A stretch of 64,000 nt of DNA. It comes from Shewanella pealeana ATCC 700345 (GTDB taxonomy: Bacteria; Pseudomonadota; Gammaproteobacteria; Enterobacterales; Shewanellaceae). Position numbers and translations under genes: made by a program. Within the stretch, counting starts at the first letter, position 1. Every line of letters starts with the position of its first letter. This document shows positions 57,050 through 64,000 of this stretch, piece after piece. The notes beneath the pieces are model-generated. The model was not told the DNA's origin, did no database searches, and saw only the letters and a list, made by a program, of their open reading frames with translations. The stretch is from the NCBI RefSeq assembly GCF_000018285.1, contig NC_009901.1:4897001-4961000 (forward strand), in the 5' to 3' direction.

Positions 57050-58204
57050 CTACTTAGCCAAACACTGTTCAACAAGAGTCTGCCAGTATCTCAGACCAGA
57101 TACTAAGATATTGTCATTGAAGTCATAAGTTGGCTTGTGTAGCGCCACGCTACCACAACCACAGCCAGCGCCGTTACCCACTAAGATGTAACAACCTGGT
57201 GCTTCACGTAGCATAAACGAGAAGTCTTCACTGATAGTGAATGGCTGGCAGCTGCCGTTAACTTTATCTTCGCCAACAACAGTCTCAGCAGCGCGAACCG
57301 CATAAGCCGTTTCAGCTGGTGTGTTGATAGTCGATAGGAAGCTGTTGTTAAACTTGTAAGTGTAATCAACGCCAGCTGACATACACTGACCCGCGACTAC
57401 ACGCTCAAGGGCTTTTTCAATCTTGTTTAATGCAATATCGGTGAAGCTACGGGTATCACCAGTGATAGTCACTTTAGTTGGGATAACGTTAACCGTACCG
57501 TTAGTAGCGAATTCTGTTACCGAGATAACTGCTGTTTCGTCAATCGCGCTTAGGTTACGCGATACGATAGTTTGGATTGCAGTCACGATTTGCGCGCCAA
57601 CCACGATCGGATCGGTACCCATGTGTGGCATTGCCGCGTGTCCGCCCGTTGCAAGTACTTCGATTTCGAAGCTGCTTTCACTTGCCATAACAGAGTGTGG
57701 ACGCGTCACGAAGTGACCTGCTTCAATACCCGGTAGGTTGTGCATTGCGTACACGCCGTCGATTTTCCAACGAGTGAATAGGCCGTCGGCAATCATAGCC
57801 TTAGCACCTGTGCCACGCTCTTCATCAGGTTGGAAGATGAAGTAAACAGTACCGTCGAAGTTCTTGGTTTGTGCTAGCTCATGGGCTGCAGCAAGTAGCA
57901 TTGCCGTGTGACCATCGTGACCACAAGCGTGCATTGCGCCTTCGTTTACTGAGGCGTAATCGAAGGTGTTTTCTTCATGAATATGCAGTGCATCCATATC
58001 GGCACGTAGGCCGATTGAACGATCGCTATCACCACACTTTAAGATACCCACAACGCCAGTGCCACCAATGCCAGTGTGCACTTCGATACCAAACTCTTCT
58101 AGTTTGCTTGCTACAAATGCTGCAGTCTCGTGCTCTTGGGTACCAAACTCTGGGTGCTGGTGAATGTGATGACGCCACTCAATAACTTTCTGTTCGATAT
58201 TCAT
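57050..58204 (-). CDS. M20-family amidohydrolase (N-acyl-amino-acid/hippurate-hydrolase type)
   Basis: A 384-residue metal-dependent deacylase of subfamily M20D. Metal-site segments: SIGLRADMDALHIHEENTF near 62-80, GAMHACGHDGHTAMLLAAAH near 88-107 with the Cys/His ligands, FIFQPDEERGTGAKAMIADG near 127-146 with the catalytic Glu pair, then MHNLPG and FSFMLREAPGCYILVGNGAG near the end. The dimerisation domain starts at about 180. Hydrolyses N-acyl or amide bonds of amino acids. Last gene of the minus-strand operon starting with the M24 hydrolase. Confidence 0.9.
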   Translation of the reverse strand: MNIEQKVIEWRHHIHQHPEFGTQEHETAAFVASKLEEFGIEVHTGIGGTGVVGILKCGDSDRSIGLRADMDALHIHEENTFDYASVNEGAMHACGHDGHTAMLLAAAHELAQTKNFDGTVYFIFQPDEERGTGAKAMIADGLFTRWKIDGVYAMHNLPGIEAGHFVTRPHSVMASESSFEIEVLATGGHAAMPHMGTDPIVVGAQIVTAIQTIVSRNLSAIDETAVISVTEFATNGTVNVIPTKVTITGDTRSFTDIALNKIEKALERVVAGQCMSAGVDYTYKFNNSFLSTINTPAETAYAVRAAETVVGEDKVNGSCQPFTISEDFSFMLREAPGCYILVGNGAGCGCGSVALHKPTYDFNDNILVSGLRYWQTLVEQCLAK

Positions 58205-58227
58205 ATGCTTTTCTCTTATAACAACAA

Positions 58228-58248
58228 ACCGGTGACTAGGTCACCGGT
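58228..58248 (-). terminator. Triloop hairpin between DMT and M20 genes
   Basis: Nine-base arms ACCGGTGAC and GTCACCGGT around TAG. On the minus strand TTTGTTGTT follows, so it could be a partial terminator or attenuator inside the operon. Its GGTCAC/GTGACC core also occurs upstream of the first gene. Confidence 0.55.
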
Positions 58249-58286
58249 GATAAAAATTGATTCAATTTGCTAACTGAATTATTCAG

Positions 58287-59273
58287 TTACTGGCTGCGGC
58301 AAGGCTTAGGTGCTACAGCTAGCTCAGCTTCAACTTCTTCTGCTTTGGCCTTGTTCTTGTTGCCAAGCTTCATGAAGGCGATCATCGAGGTAATAACCAC
58401 TGCGATAGCAACTAAGCGCATCGGCGTTACCTGCTCACCTAGTGCGAATACCGCTAGGATGAATGAAGATAGTGGCATTAGGTTTAGTGCCATACCGGTA
58501 CCGTCAACACCTACACGCTCCATACCGTAGATGTAAACTAGGTAGCTCATACCTGAGATACACACACCTAAGATAACGATACATAGGATACGTAGTGGAG
58601 AGCTGAATACGTTCAATGCAGAGCTAAAATCAGCGCCTACAACGAACAGGTACAGACCAAAGCCTAGTGATGCAAATACAAACTGGTGGAACATAGTCGC
58701 TACTGAACCGTACTTGTCTGCTAGTTTTGCACGAGCGTAAGCCATACATGCAAAGCTTGCTGCTGAACCGAAACAGATCAGGTGACCGATGTTGAAGCCT
58801 TTAGTTTCAGACTGTGGGTCCATTACTAGAATCGCCACACCTAGGAAAGCACCTAACGCACACATGATTTGCATAACAGTGAAACGCTCACCGTGGCGTA
58901 GGAAACCAACACTCAAGATAAGGATTGGGATCAAACCTTGGATCACGCCGTTTTCAGAGGCGGTAATATAATCCAAAGATAGGAATGATAGGAAGCTGAA
59001 AGAGCCTTGACCAATGATACCGCAACATGCAGCCCAGAAGATGTCATTACGGTTCTGCCAGTTAAGTTTAAAATCGGTTTTCTTCTTCATCTTGCCAGAC
59101 GCAAGACCGATGTTGAAAATCAAACCTAGGGTCACGAATGCAACGGTATAGCGTAACCAAACTAGTACTTGTGGATCCATTACTTCAAGAATCGGTGTAC
59201 CAACAATCCACGGGATACCCCATAACAGACCAACGAAAATCGCAGCCATCCAACCTTTTTGTGTATTAGTCAT
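58287..59273 (-). CDS. DMT-superfamily (EamA) permease
   Basis: 328 residues with ten membrane helices in two EamA repeats (about 8-145 and 160-300). Segments: WMAAIFVGLLWGIPWIVGTP, YITASENGVIQGLIPILILS and the second-repeat counterpart GVDGTGMALNLMPLSSFILA. It ends in a charged cytosolic tail. EamA proteins are mostly metabolite exporters; here, in a catabolic operon, it is probably the importer of the substrate or an outlet for an intermediate. Direction cannot be told from sequence. Confidence 0.85.
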   Translation of the reverse strand: MTNTQKGWMAAIFVGLLWGIPWIVGTPILEVMDPQVLVWLRYTVAFVTLGLIFNIGLASGKMKKKTDFKLNWQNRNDIFWAACCGIIGQGSFSFLSFLSLDYITASENGVIQGLIPILILSVGFLRHGERFTVMQIMCALGAFLGVAILVMDPQSETKGFNIGHLICFGSAASFACMAYARAKLADKYGSVATMFHQFVFASLGFGLYLFVVGADFSSALNVFSSPLRILCIVILGVCISGMSYLVYIYGMERVGVDGTGMALNLMPLSSFILAVFALGEQVTPMRLVAIAVVITSMIAFMKLGNKNKAKAEEVEAELAVAPKPCRSQ

Positions 59274-59312
59274 TTTTATTTTTCCAACAATTTGTAATTG
59301 GTAGTCAACAGC

Positions 59313-60092
59313 TTAAGCTGTTTGATTATTAAGTAGTTTGCCGTAACCTGGGCATTGAGCCACGTTGCCGGTCAGGTGCATTGCATGCCAGAACATGGCA
59401 GAGTTACTGCACACTACTGGAATACCGAACTTGGCTTCGATCTCTTCGATGTAATCAAGCACGCGTAAGTTGGTGCATGACATAAATACTAATTCTGCGT
59501 CTGAGTCCTTTAGCATCTGCTCTAGCGCTGCGAACATAGATTCTTTAGCCACTAGGGTGATGTCTGTATCGCGTTCGATACCCAATGAACCTAGAGTGAC
59601 TACGTCAAAGTCAGCATCTGTTAGCTGCTGATATAGCGGGTAGTTAACGCTAGTTGGGTATGGAGAGAACACCGCGATTTTTTTTGCGTTCAAATGCTTG
59701 AATGACGCTTTTGCCGCAGTCCATGGGTTAGTCGCTGGGATGTCACCACGGTTTTGAGTCAATAGACCCGCGACCTTCTCTTCGCCGATAATGATTGAAG
59801 CTGATGTGCAGCCAAATGCCATCACATCCATAGGTAGACCTGTTGCGATCAAGTCAGACGCTTCAACGATTCCGCTAGCGATTTTATCGAGTGCTTCAGG
59901 AGTCATTTCGCTTGAGTAGTAGACGCGAGAGCTGAATACGCCTGCTTGGGTGCCGAGTAACTTAGCCCAGTCCATTTCTAGACTGTGGTCTGTGCTTAAC
60001 TGCACTAAACCAATGTGTACGCGGTTAATTCTTGGTGCCTGCTTGTGCTCAAGCGGCTGTTCAAACGAGGTAAAGGCTTCAAAACTCATCAT
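59313..60092 (-). CDS. Asp/Glu-racemase-fold enzyme (AMDase/maleate isomerase/EutA type)
   Basis: 259 residues from MMSFEAFTSFEQPLEHKQAP; GAAGAG lies upstream of this ATG, and a longer frame from 60143 would read through a 10-bp hairpin. The two catalytic cysteines of the fold are Cys95 (MAFGCTSASIIIG) and Cys206 (FMSCTNLRVLDYI), in the context shared with arylmalonate decarboxylase, maleate isomerase and EutA of ectoine utilisation clusters. NPWTAAKASFKHLNAKKIAV and FSPYPTSVNYPLYQQL match the maleate-isomerase-like group. Reaction unknown: racemisation, isomerisation or decarboxylation. Second gene of the operon. Confidence 0.82.
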   Translation of the reverse strand: MMSFEAFTSFEQPLEHKQAPRINRVHIGLVQLSTDHSLEMDWAKLLGTQAGVFSSRVYYSSEMTPEALDKIASGIVEASDLIATGLPMDVMAFGCTSASIIIGEEKVAGLLTQNRGDIPATNPWTAAKASFKHLNAKKIAVFSPYPTSVNYPLYQQLTDADFDVVTLGSLGIERDTDITLVAKESMFAALEQMLKDSDAELVFMSCTNLRVLDYIEEIEAKFGIPVVCSNSAMFWHAMHLTGNVAQCPGYGKLLNNQTA

Positions 60093-60114
60093 AATGAGAT
60101 GCTCTTCAGTAATG

Positions 60115-60140
60115 ATTTCTCCGGCTCCCTCCGGAGAAAT
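60115..60140. other. Perfect hairpin ahead of the racemase-fold gene
   Basis: Ten-base arms ATTTCTCCGG and CCGGAGAAAT around CTCCCT, in the gap after the M24 gene. Likely mRNA-stability or translation-control element; it supports placing the racemase start downstream of it. Confidence 0.5.
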
Positions 60141-60157
60141 CAATGGCTATATTAAAA

Positions 60158-61324
60158 TTATTTGATAATCAGTAGTTCTGGTTCAGCGCGTTTGCTTAAC
60201 CACTCGGCACCGTTTTCGGTGATCACGATATTTTCTTCGTGAACCATAGACTTACCAGGTGCGTAAACCATGCCTGGCTCTAGAGTCATGATCATGCCTG
60301 GCACTAATATTGTGTTGTCTGTTGCTGTGTTAGATGGACGCTCAGTAAGCTCGATACCTAGGCCGTGACCTAGACGACCTACGTCGTTACCTAGTGCGCC
60401 GTTAGCTTCTAGTACTTTCCACATTGCGTTGTAGATGTCTGAAGTGGTGTTACCTGGACGTGCAGCTTCAAAGCCCATAGTGGTTGCTTCGTAAGTTGCG
60501 CGGTAAGCGGCTTTAGTCTGCTCACTTGCGTGGCCAAATGCCCAGTTACGGTCAAAATCTGAGAAGTAACCGTCACGTACTGCACCCGTGTCGATGATTA
60601 GTACGTCGCCGTCTTCGATCACGCGGTCAGTTGGACCCATGATGATGCTGTCGTAACCGTCTTGGCCTGAACCAGCGATGATGTATGGACATTCATCGGC
60701 GCCTTCCATCAGCATATCGATACCGAACTGCTTACAGATTTCACGCTCTGTCATACCGGCCTTTGCGTAACTAGGGATCTTGTCGAAACCTACGTTAGTG
60801 ATGCGACAAATTTCACGCACCTTTTCAATTTCAGTCACAGACTTAACTTGGCGAATGTCGTGAATCGCTAGTGAAACGTCAACAAACTCTTTGCTGACTA
60901 ATGTAGTTAACTGTAGGTAGTTAGCCACTGGCATACGTAGGTGAGATTCAATACCTAGTGTTGCACCTACACGGCCAAAGCGTGAAGGTAAGCTATTAAG
61001 TACGCTAGCTACGATACTGATACCGTCGTCATCAGGACGTGGTGATGCCCAAGTACGGATATCATCAACCCAAGTACCCGCCATACCGCTTGCGCCGATT
61101 TCAGGAATAACCGCGATTGGCTTACCTTCAGCAGGTAGGATTAGGAACCATGGACGAGTCGGGCTGTGCCAGAACTGGGTGTGGAAGCCTGAAAAGTAAC
61201 GCACGTTAGGCTCGGTAGTTAACAGTATCGCGTCGACTTCTAGCTCACGCATCTTCTGCTGTGCTTTAGTTGCACGCATTTCAAATTCAGCTGTTGTAAA
61301 TCCACGCTGTAATATGCTTTTCAT
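60158..61324 (-). CDS. M24-family hydrolase (ectoine hydrolase/Xaa-Pro peptidase type)
   Basis: 388 residues from MKSILQRGFTTAEFEMRATK; GGAG precedes this ATG (a start at 61342 adds six residues). The N-terminal creatinase-like domain has EVDAILLTTEPNVRYFSGFH. The C-terminal pita-bread domain has all five dinuclear metal ligands: IIDTGAVRDGYFSDFDRNWA (two Asp), GRLGHGLGIELTERPS (His), IMTLEPGMVY (Glu) and VHEENIVITE (Glu). DoeA/EutD, which open the ectoine ring, and aminopeptidase P share this fold. Placement with EutA-like and PLP-lyase genes favours a small-molecule hydrolase over a peptidase. First gene of its operon. Confidence 0.85.
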   Translation of the reverse strand: MKSILQRGFTTAEFEMRATKAQQKMRELEVDAILLTTEPNVRYFSGFHTQFWHSPTRPWFLILPAEGKPIAVIPEIGASGMAGTWVDDIRTWASPRPDDDGISIVASVLNSLPSRFGRVGATLGIESHLRMPVANYLQLTTLVSKEFVDVSLAIHDIRQVKSVTEIEKVREICRITNVGFDKIPSYAKAGMTEREICKQFGIDMLMEGADECPYIIAGSGQDGYDSIIMGPTDRVIEDGDVLIIDTGAVRDGYFSDFDRNWAFGHASEQTKAAYRATYEATTMGFEAARPGNTTSDIYNAMWKVLEANGALGNDVGRLGHGLGIELTERPSNTATDNTILVPGMIMTLEPGMVYAPGKSMVHEENIVITENGAEWLSKRAEPELLIIK

Positions 61325-61342
61325 TTTTATCTCCACATCCAC

Positions 61343-61663
61343 ACAACTGGCCTATTTGCCAAAAGGTCACTAAAGTGACCGGAAATCTGCTTTAGTCAAC
61401 TATCGTTAACTTGGTGCGCATCATACTGTTTGCTGAATTTAAAAATGTGACATATATCTCATAGTCAAAATCTGTTAACTCAGGATATGCTGTTAAACAA
61501 AAAAACCATGACCAAAGTCAAATATTTTAAACCATAGTTAAATTTAACTTGCGTAAAACCGCAAAAAAACGTCCCATAGTTACATAAAGTTGATTCAAGG
61601 GTTGAATTATAGACCCAAAAAGTTGACAATAACGGCATCTATAGTTCACAAAAGTAATCTGAA
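61343..61663. promoter_or_regulatory. Divergent control region of the catabolic cluster
   Basis: 320 AT-rich bases between the M24 operon (minus) and the YheO-like regulator (plus). It contains the dyad GGTCAC-TAAA-GTGACC (61365-61380) in the M24 leader; on the minus strand it is followed by TTTTGG and could also act as an attenuator. Confidence 0.55.
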
Positions 61664-62344
61664 ATGATCAAAGCGGCAGAACAGGCATTTAAAACGGAAT
61701 TTACACCTAGAGATCGTGAGTTACTGCAAAGCTATTTCCATCTAGCTGAAAGCATGGCCGATCTTATAGGCCCTCACTGTGAAGTCGTGATCCATTCATT
61801 AGAAAGCTTTGAACAGTCAGTAGTAAAAATAGTTAACGGTCACCATACCGGTCGCAAAGTGGGATCGCCGATAACAGATTTAGGTTTAAAGATGCTGCGC
61901 CAGTACGAACAAACTGGTGAGCTAACACCTAAGAGTTACTTTAGTAATAACAAGGGTGGTGAGATGTTGAAGTCGAGCACCTGCATATTACAGGGCGAGA
62001 AAGGCAGACCAATTGGCATGTTTTGCGTCAATATGAACTTGTCGTATCCGTTCCCAGAAATTATTAAGACCTTGATGCCAGATACAACCCAGCATCACAG
62101 TTTTGATATGACAGAAAACTTCAGCGCATCGGCTGGAGATGTGGTTGAGCAAGCGCTAAACCACGCGATTGCAGAAGTGGAAGCTGATGACAGCGTCAAT
62201 CTGAAAGGTCGCAATAAAGCTATTACTAAGGTGTTGTTTGATAACGGCATCTTTGAATTGAAAGAAGCTACTAACATAGTTTCTAACCATTTAAGCATTA
62301 CCAAGCATGCGGTGTACAAGTACATCCGTGAATTTAAATCCTAA
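61664..62344 (+). CDS. YheO/DauR-like transcriptional regulator (PAS + HTH)
   Basis: 226 residues: a YheO-like PAS domain at about 20-135 (ADLIGPHCEVVIHSLESFEQ, VGSPITDLGLKML, ILQGEKGRPIGMFCVNMNLS) and a C-terminal helix-turn-helix at about 180-226 (FELKEATNIVSNHLSITKHA then VYKYIREFK). Family members such as DauR control amino-acid catabolic genes by sensing a ligand through the PAS domain. Position between the divergent operon and ridA-dpaL marks it as the probable regulator of the whole cluster. A ribosome binding site is not obvious. Confidence 0.88.
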   Translation: MIKAAEQAFKTEFTPRDRELLQSYFHLAESMADLIGPHCEVVIHSLESFEQSVVKIVNGHHTGRKVGSPITDLGLKMLRQYEQTGELTPKSYFSNNKGGEMLKSSTCILQGEKGRPIGMFCVNMNLSYPFPEIIKTLMPDTTQHHSFDMTENFSASAGDVVEQALNHAIAEVEADDSVNLKGRNKAITKVLFDNGIFELKEATNIVSNHLSITKHAVYKYIREFKS

Positions 62345-62363
62345 TTATCGAGATAACAACGCT

Positions 62364-62747
62364 ATGAAAACTGTAATCCATACTGAAAATGCTCCTGCTG
62401 CAATTGGTCCATACTCTCAAGCTCTTGCTTTCGACAAGTTAGTATTCACCTCTGGTCAGCTACCTCTTGATCCAGTGACTATGGCTTTCGTTGAAGGCGG
62501 CGTTAAAGAGCAAGCTTACCAATCTCTAAAGAACCTTAAAGCTGTTCTAGAGCAAGCTGGCGCGGGTACTGACACTGTACTTAAGACAACTTGTTTCCTA
62601 GCTAACATGGAAGACTTCGCTGTATTCAACGAAGTGTACACTGAAGTATTCGGTACTGAAGCGGCTCCAGCTCGCTCATGCGTACAAGCTGCTCGTCTTC
62701 CAAAAGACGCACTAGTTGAAGTTGAAGCGATTGCTTTCATCAAATAA
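62364..62747 (+). CDS. ridA: RidA family enamine/imine deaminase
   Basis: 127 residues from MKTVIHTENAPAAIGPYSQA; this ATG (GAGATAAC upstream) starts the protein as in other RidA, and an overlapping longer frame from 62307 is discarded. Catalytic Arg in RSCVQAARLPKDALVEVEAI, plus TSGQLPLDP and the closing EAIAFIK. RidA hydrolyses reactive 2-aminoacrylate to pyruvate and ammonia. That is the product of the diaminopropionate lyase encoded next, so pairing of the two makes chemical sense. Confidence 0.95.
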   Translation: MKTVIHTENAPAAIGPYSQALAFDKLVFTSGQLPLDPVTMAFVEGGVKEQAYQSLKNLKAVLEQAGAGTDTVLKTTCFLANMEDFAVFNEVYTEVFGTEAAPARSCVQAARLPKDALVEVEAIAFIK

Positions 62748-62854
62748 CTTAAATTTAGGTTATTAACGACCTATTTAAGTCAATCTGACTGTCCATTTGC
62801 CAACATGGGTTAAGTGGACAGCAGTCCTCCTGTTCAAAATTTATAGTGGTTACC

Positions 62855-64000
62855 ATGCTAAAGCTGACTCAAAATGATTTCTTTAACGGCGAGACTTCTG
62901 AACTTTTCACTGCTCAAGTCGCTGAACAAACTCGTCAATTCCACCAGCAGATCGAAGCTTACCAGCCAACACCGCTGGTCTCTTTAGAGCAGCTTGCTGC
63001 ACGCTTAGGCGTTAAAGCAATTCTGGTTAAAGACGAATCTTACCGTTTCGGTCTAAACGCTTTTAAAGTACTGGGTGGTTCTTACGCATTAGGTAAGCAA
63101 CTTGCTGAGCACTTAAATGTAGATATCAGTGAAATTGATATGAAAACTGTTGCCGCTAAATTAAGCGCGCCATTGGTTTTCGCTACTGCAACTGCTGGTA
63201 ACCACGGCACAGGTGTGGCTTGGGCTGCACGTGAAATGGGCCAAAAGGCTGTTGTTTACATGCCAAAGGGTTCATCTCAAGCGAGTGTGACTCGCATTCA
63301 AAACTTAGGTGCTGAGTGTATCGTTACTGACTGTAACTACGACGACACCGTACGTATTGCTAACCAAACCGCGACTGAAAACGGTTGGATGCTAGTACAA
63401 GATACTGCATGGGAAGGTTACGACAAGATCCCAACTTGGATCTCTCAAGGCTATATGACTATGGCCGTTGAAGCGCAAGAGCAAGTTGAAGCCATGGGTC
63501 TTAAGCCAACTCACCTAATGCTACAAGCAGGTGTTGGTGCAATGGCTGGCGGTCTATTAGGTTACTTCGCTGACAAAGTTGGCGCGACTAACTTCAAGAC
63601 TATTATTGCTGAGCCTGCAAAAGCAGATTGTATCTACAACTCAGGCATTAAAGGCGAAATGGTTGCAGTAACTGGCGAGTTAAACTCTATCATGGCAGGC
63701 CTTGCATGTGGCGAGCCTAACCCAGTCACTTGGCCTATCCTTAAGCAATGCAGCAGCTTCTTCGCATCAGTTGAAGATGAAGTAACCGCGACGGGGATGC
63801 GCGTTCTTGGTAACCCACTAGCGGGTGATACTAAAGTTGTTAGTGGTGAGTCAGGTGCACTAACTCTAGGCCTACTTTACATGCTAGCAAGCCGTGAAGA
63901 GTACAGCGAGTACCGCACGCAGCTTGGCCTAGATCAAGATGCCGTTATCATGCTGTTCAGCACTGAAGGCGACACTAACCCAGACCGTTACCGTCAAATC
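62855..64000 (+). CDS. dpaL: Diaminopropionate ammonia-lyase (partial, cut at right edge)
   Basis: The frame from MLKLTQNDFFNGETSELFTA is open to the window end (382 codons; E. coli YgeX has 398), so about 16 residues are missing. A PLP fold-II enzyme: Lys71 in YRFGLNAFKVLGGSYALG, TATAGNHGTGVAWAAREMG, GAGV-type LQAGVGAMAGGLLGYFAD, and NPLAGDTKVVSGESGAL. It converts 2,3-diaminopropionate (either enantiomer in known members) to pyruvate and two ammonia via 2-aminoacrylate. Downstream of ridA, same direction. Confidence 0.93.
   Translation, partial: MLKLTQNDFFNGETSELFTAQVAEQTRQFHQQIEAYQPTPLVSLEQLAARLGVKAILVKDESYRFGLNAFKVLGGSYALGKQLAEHLNVDISEIDMKTVAAKLSAPLVFATATAGNHGTGVAWAAREMGQKAVVYMPKGSSQASVTRIQNLGAECIVTDCNYDDTVRIANQTATENGWMLVQDTAWEGYDKIPTWISQGYMTMAVEAQEQVEAMGLKPTHLMLQAGVGAMAGGLLGYFADKVGATNFKTIIAEPAKADCIYNSGIKGEMVAVTGELNSIMAGLACGEPNPVTWPILKQCSSFFASVEDEVTATGMRVLGNPLAGDTKVVSGESGALTLGLLYMLASREEYSEYRTQLGLDQDAVIMLFSTEGDTNPDRYRQI

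Noticed and set aside
57050..61324. Canonical ectoine degradation operon
   Set aside because: EutE/DoeB (AstE/AspA family), EutC and the usual GntR/MocR or AsnC regulators are not seen, so only partial correspondence is claimed.

Overview
The window reads as a chromosomal segment of a marine gamma-proteobacterium, most likely Shewanella. The reasons are a periplasm-facing multiheme lipoprotein cytochrome of the OmcA/MtrC/UndA type, a complete anaerobic carnitine system, two BCCT transporters, gamma-proteobacterial housekeeping genes (rsmJ, rlmJ, prlC, gor, mgtE, yfcE) and moderate GC. The species assignment is an inference from gene content; no rRNA or tRNA gene was seen.

Layout. 1-8.3 kb (minus strand): carnitine operon caiT-caiA-caiB-caiC-caiD, then a MaoC-type hydratase that the E. 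coli operon lacks, then caiE running off the left edge. 8.3-9.27 kb: a long AT-rich divergent control region with CRP-like palindromes and a cluster of ATTAG/CTAAT inverted repeats. 9.27-15.66 kb (plus): fixABCX (electron transfer flavoprotein chain feeding crotonobetaine reduction), an MFS transporter and an outer-membrane porin. 16-25 kb: mgtE, a membrane protein, rsmJ, an orphan 11-heme cytochrome, a ToxR/CadC-like regulator and rlmJ. 25-37 kb: a small lipoprotein, LysR and MATE genes, a lemA-DUF3137-transglycosylase operon, two candidate tandem small RNAs, a tandem pair of AbgT transporters and yfcE. This part is studded with mosaic intergenic repeats built from short triloop hairpins. 37-48 kb: an acrAB-like efflux pair, a TAG-like glycosylase, a GST and a thioesterase facing each other across a seven-unit minisatellite, prlC, a TorF-like porin and a secreted protein. 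48-55 kb: gor, a complete IS3-family element with a 3-bp target duplication, a BCCT transporter and an old-yellow-enzyme-type reductase. 55-57 kb: an unknown secreted protein and a second, different hairpin-bead tract.

57-64 kb is a divergent catabolic cluster. Minus strand: an M24 hydrolase (ectoine-hydrolase/Xaa-Pro-peptidase type), an Asp/Glu-racemase/AMDase-fold enzyme, a DMT permease and an M20 amidohydrolase. Plus strand: a YheO/DauR-like regulator, RidA and diaminopropionate ammonia-lyase (cut by the right edge). The parts list parallels ectoine utilisation (EutD/EutA plus a PLP fold-II enzyme) without its canonical deacetylase, so it may degrade a related N-acylated or cyclic diamino acid.

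The observations most worth following are the mosaic triloop-hairpin repeats, the tandem sRNA pair, the 57-64 kb catabolic cluster, the phased inverted repeats upstream of caiT/fixA, the minisatellite joining two stop codons, and the fossil tandem duplication between the MATE and transglycosylase genes.
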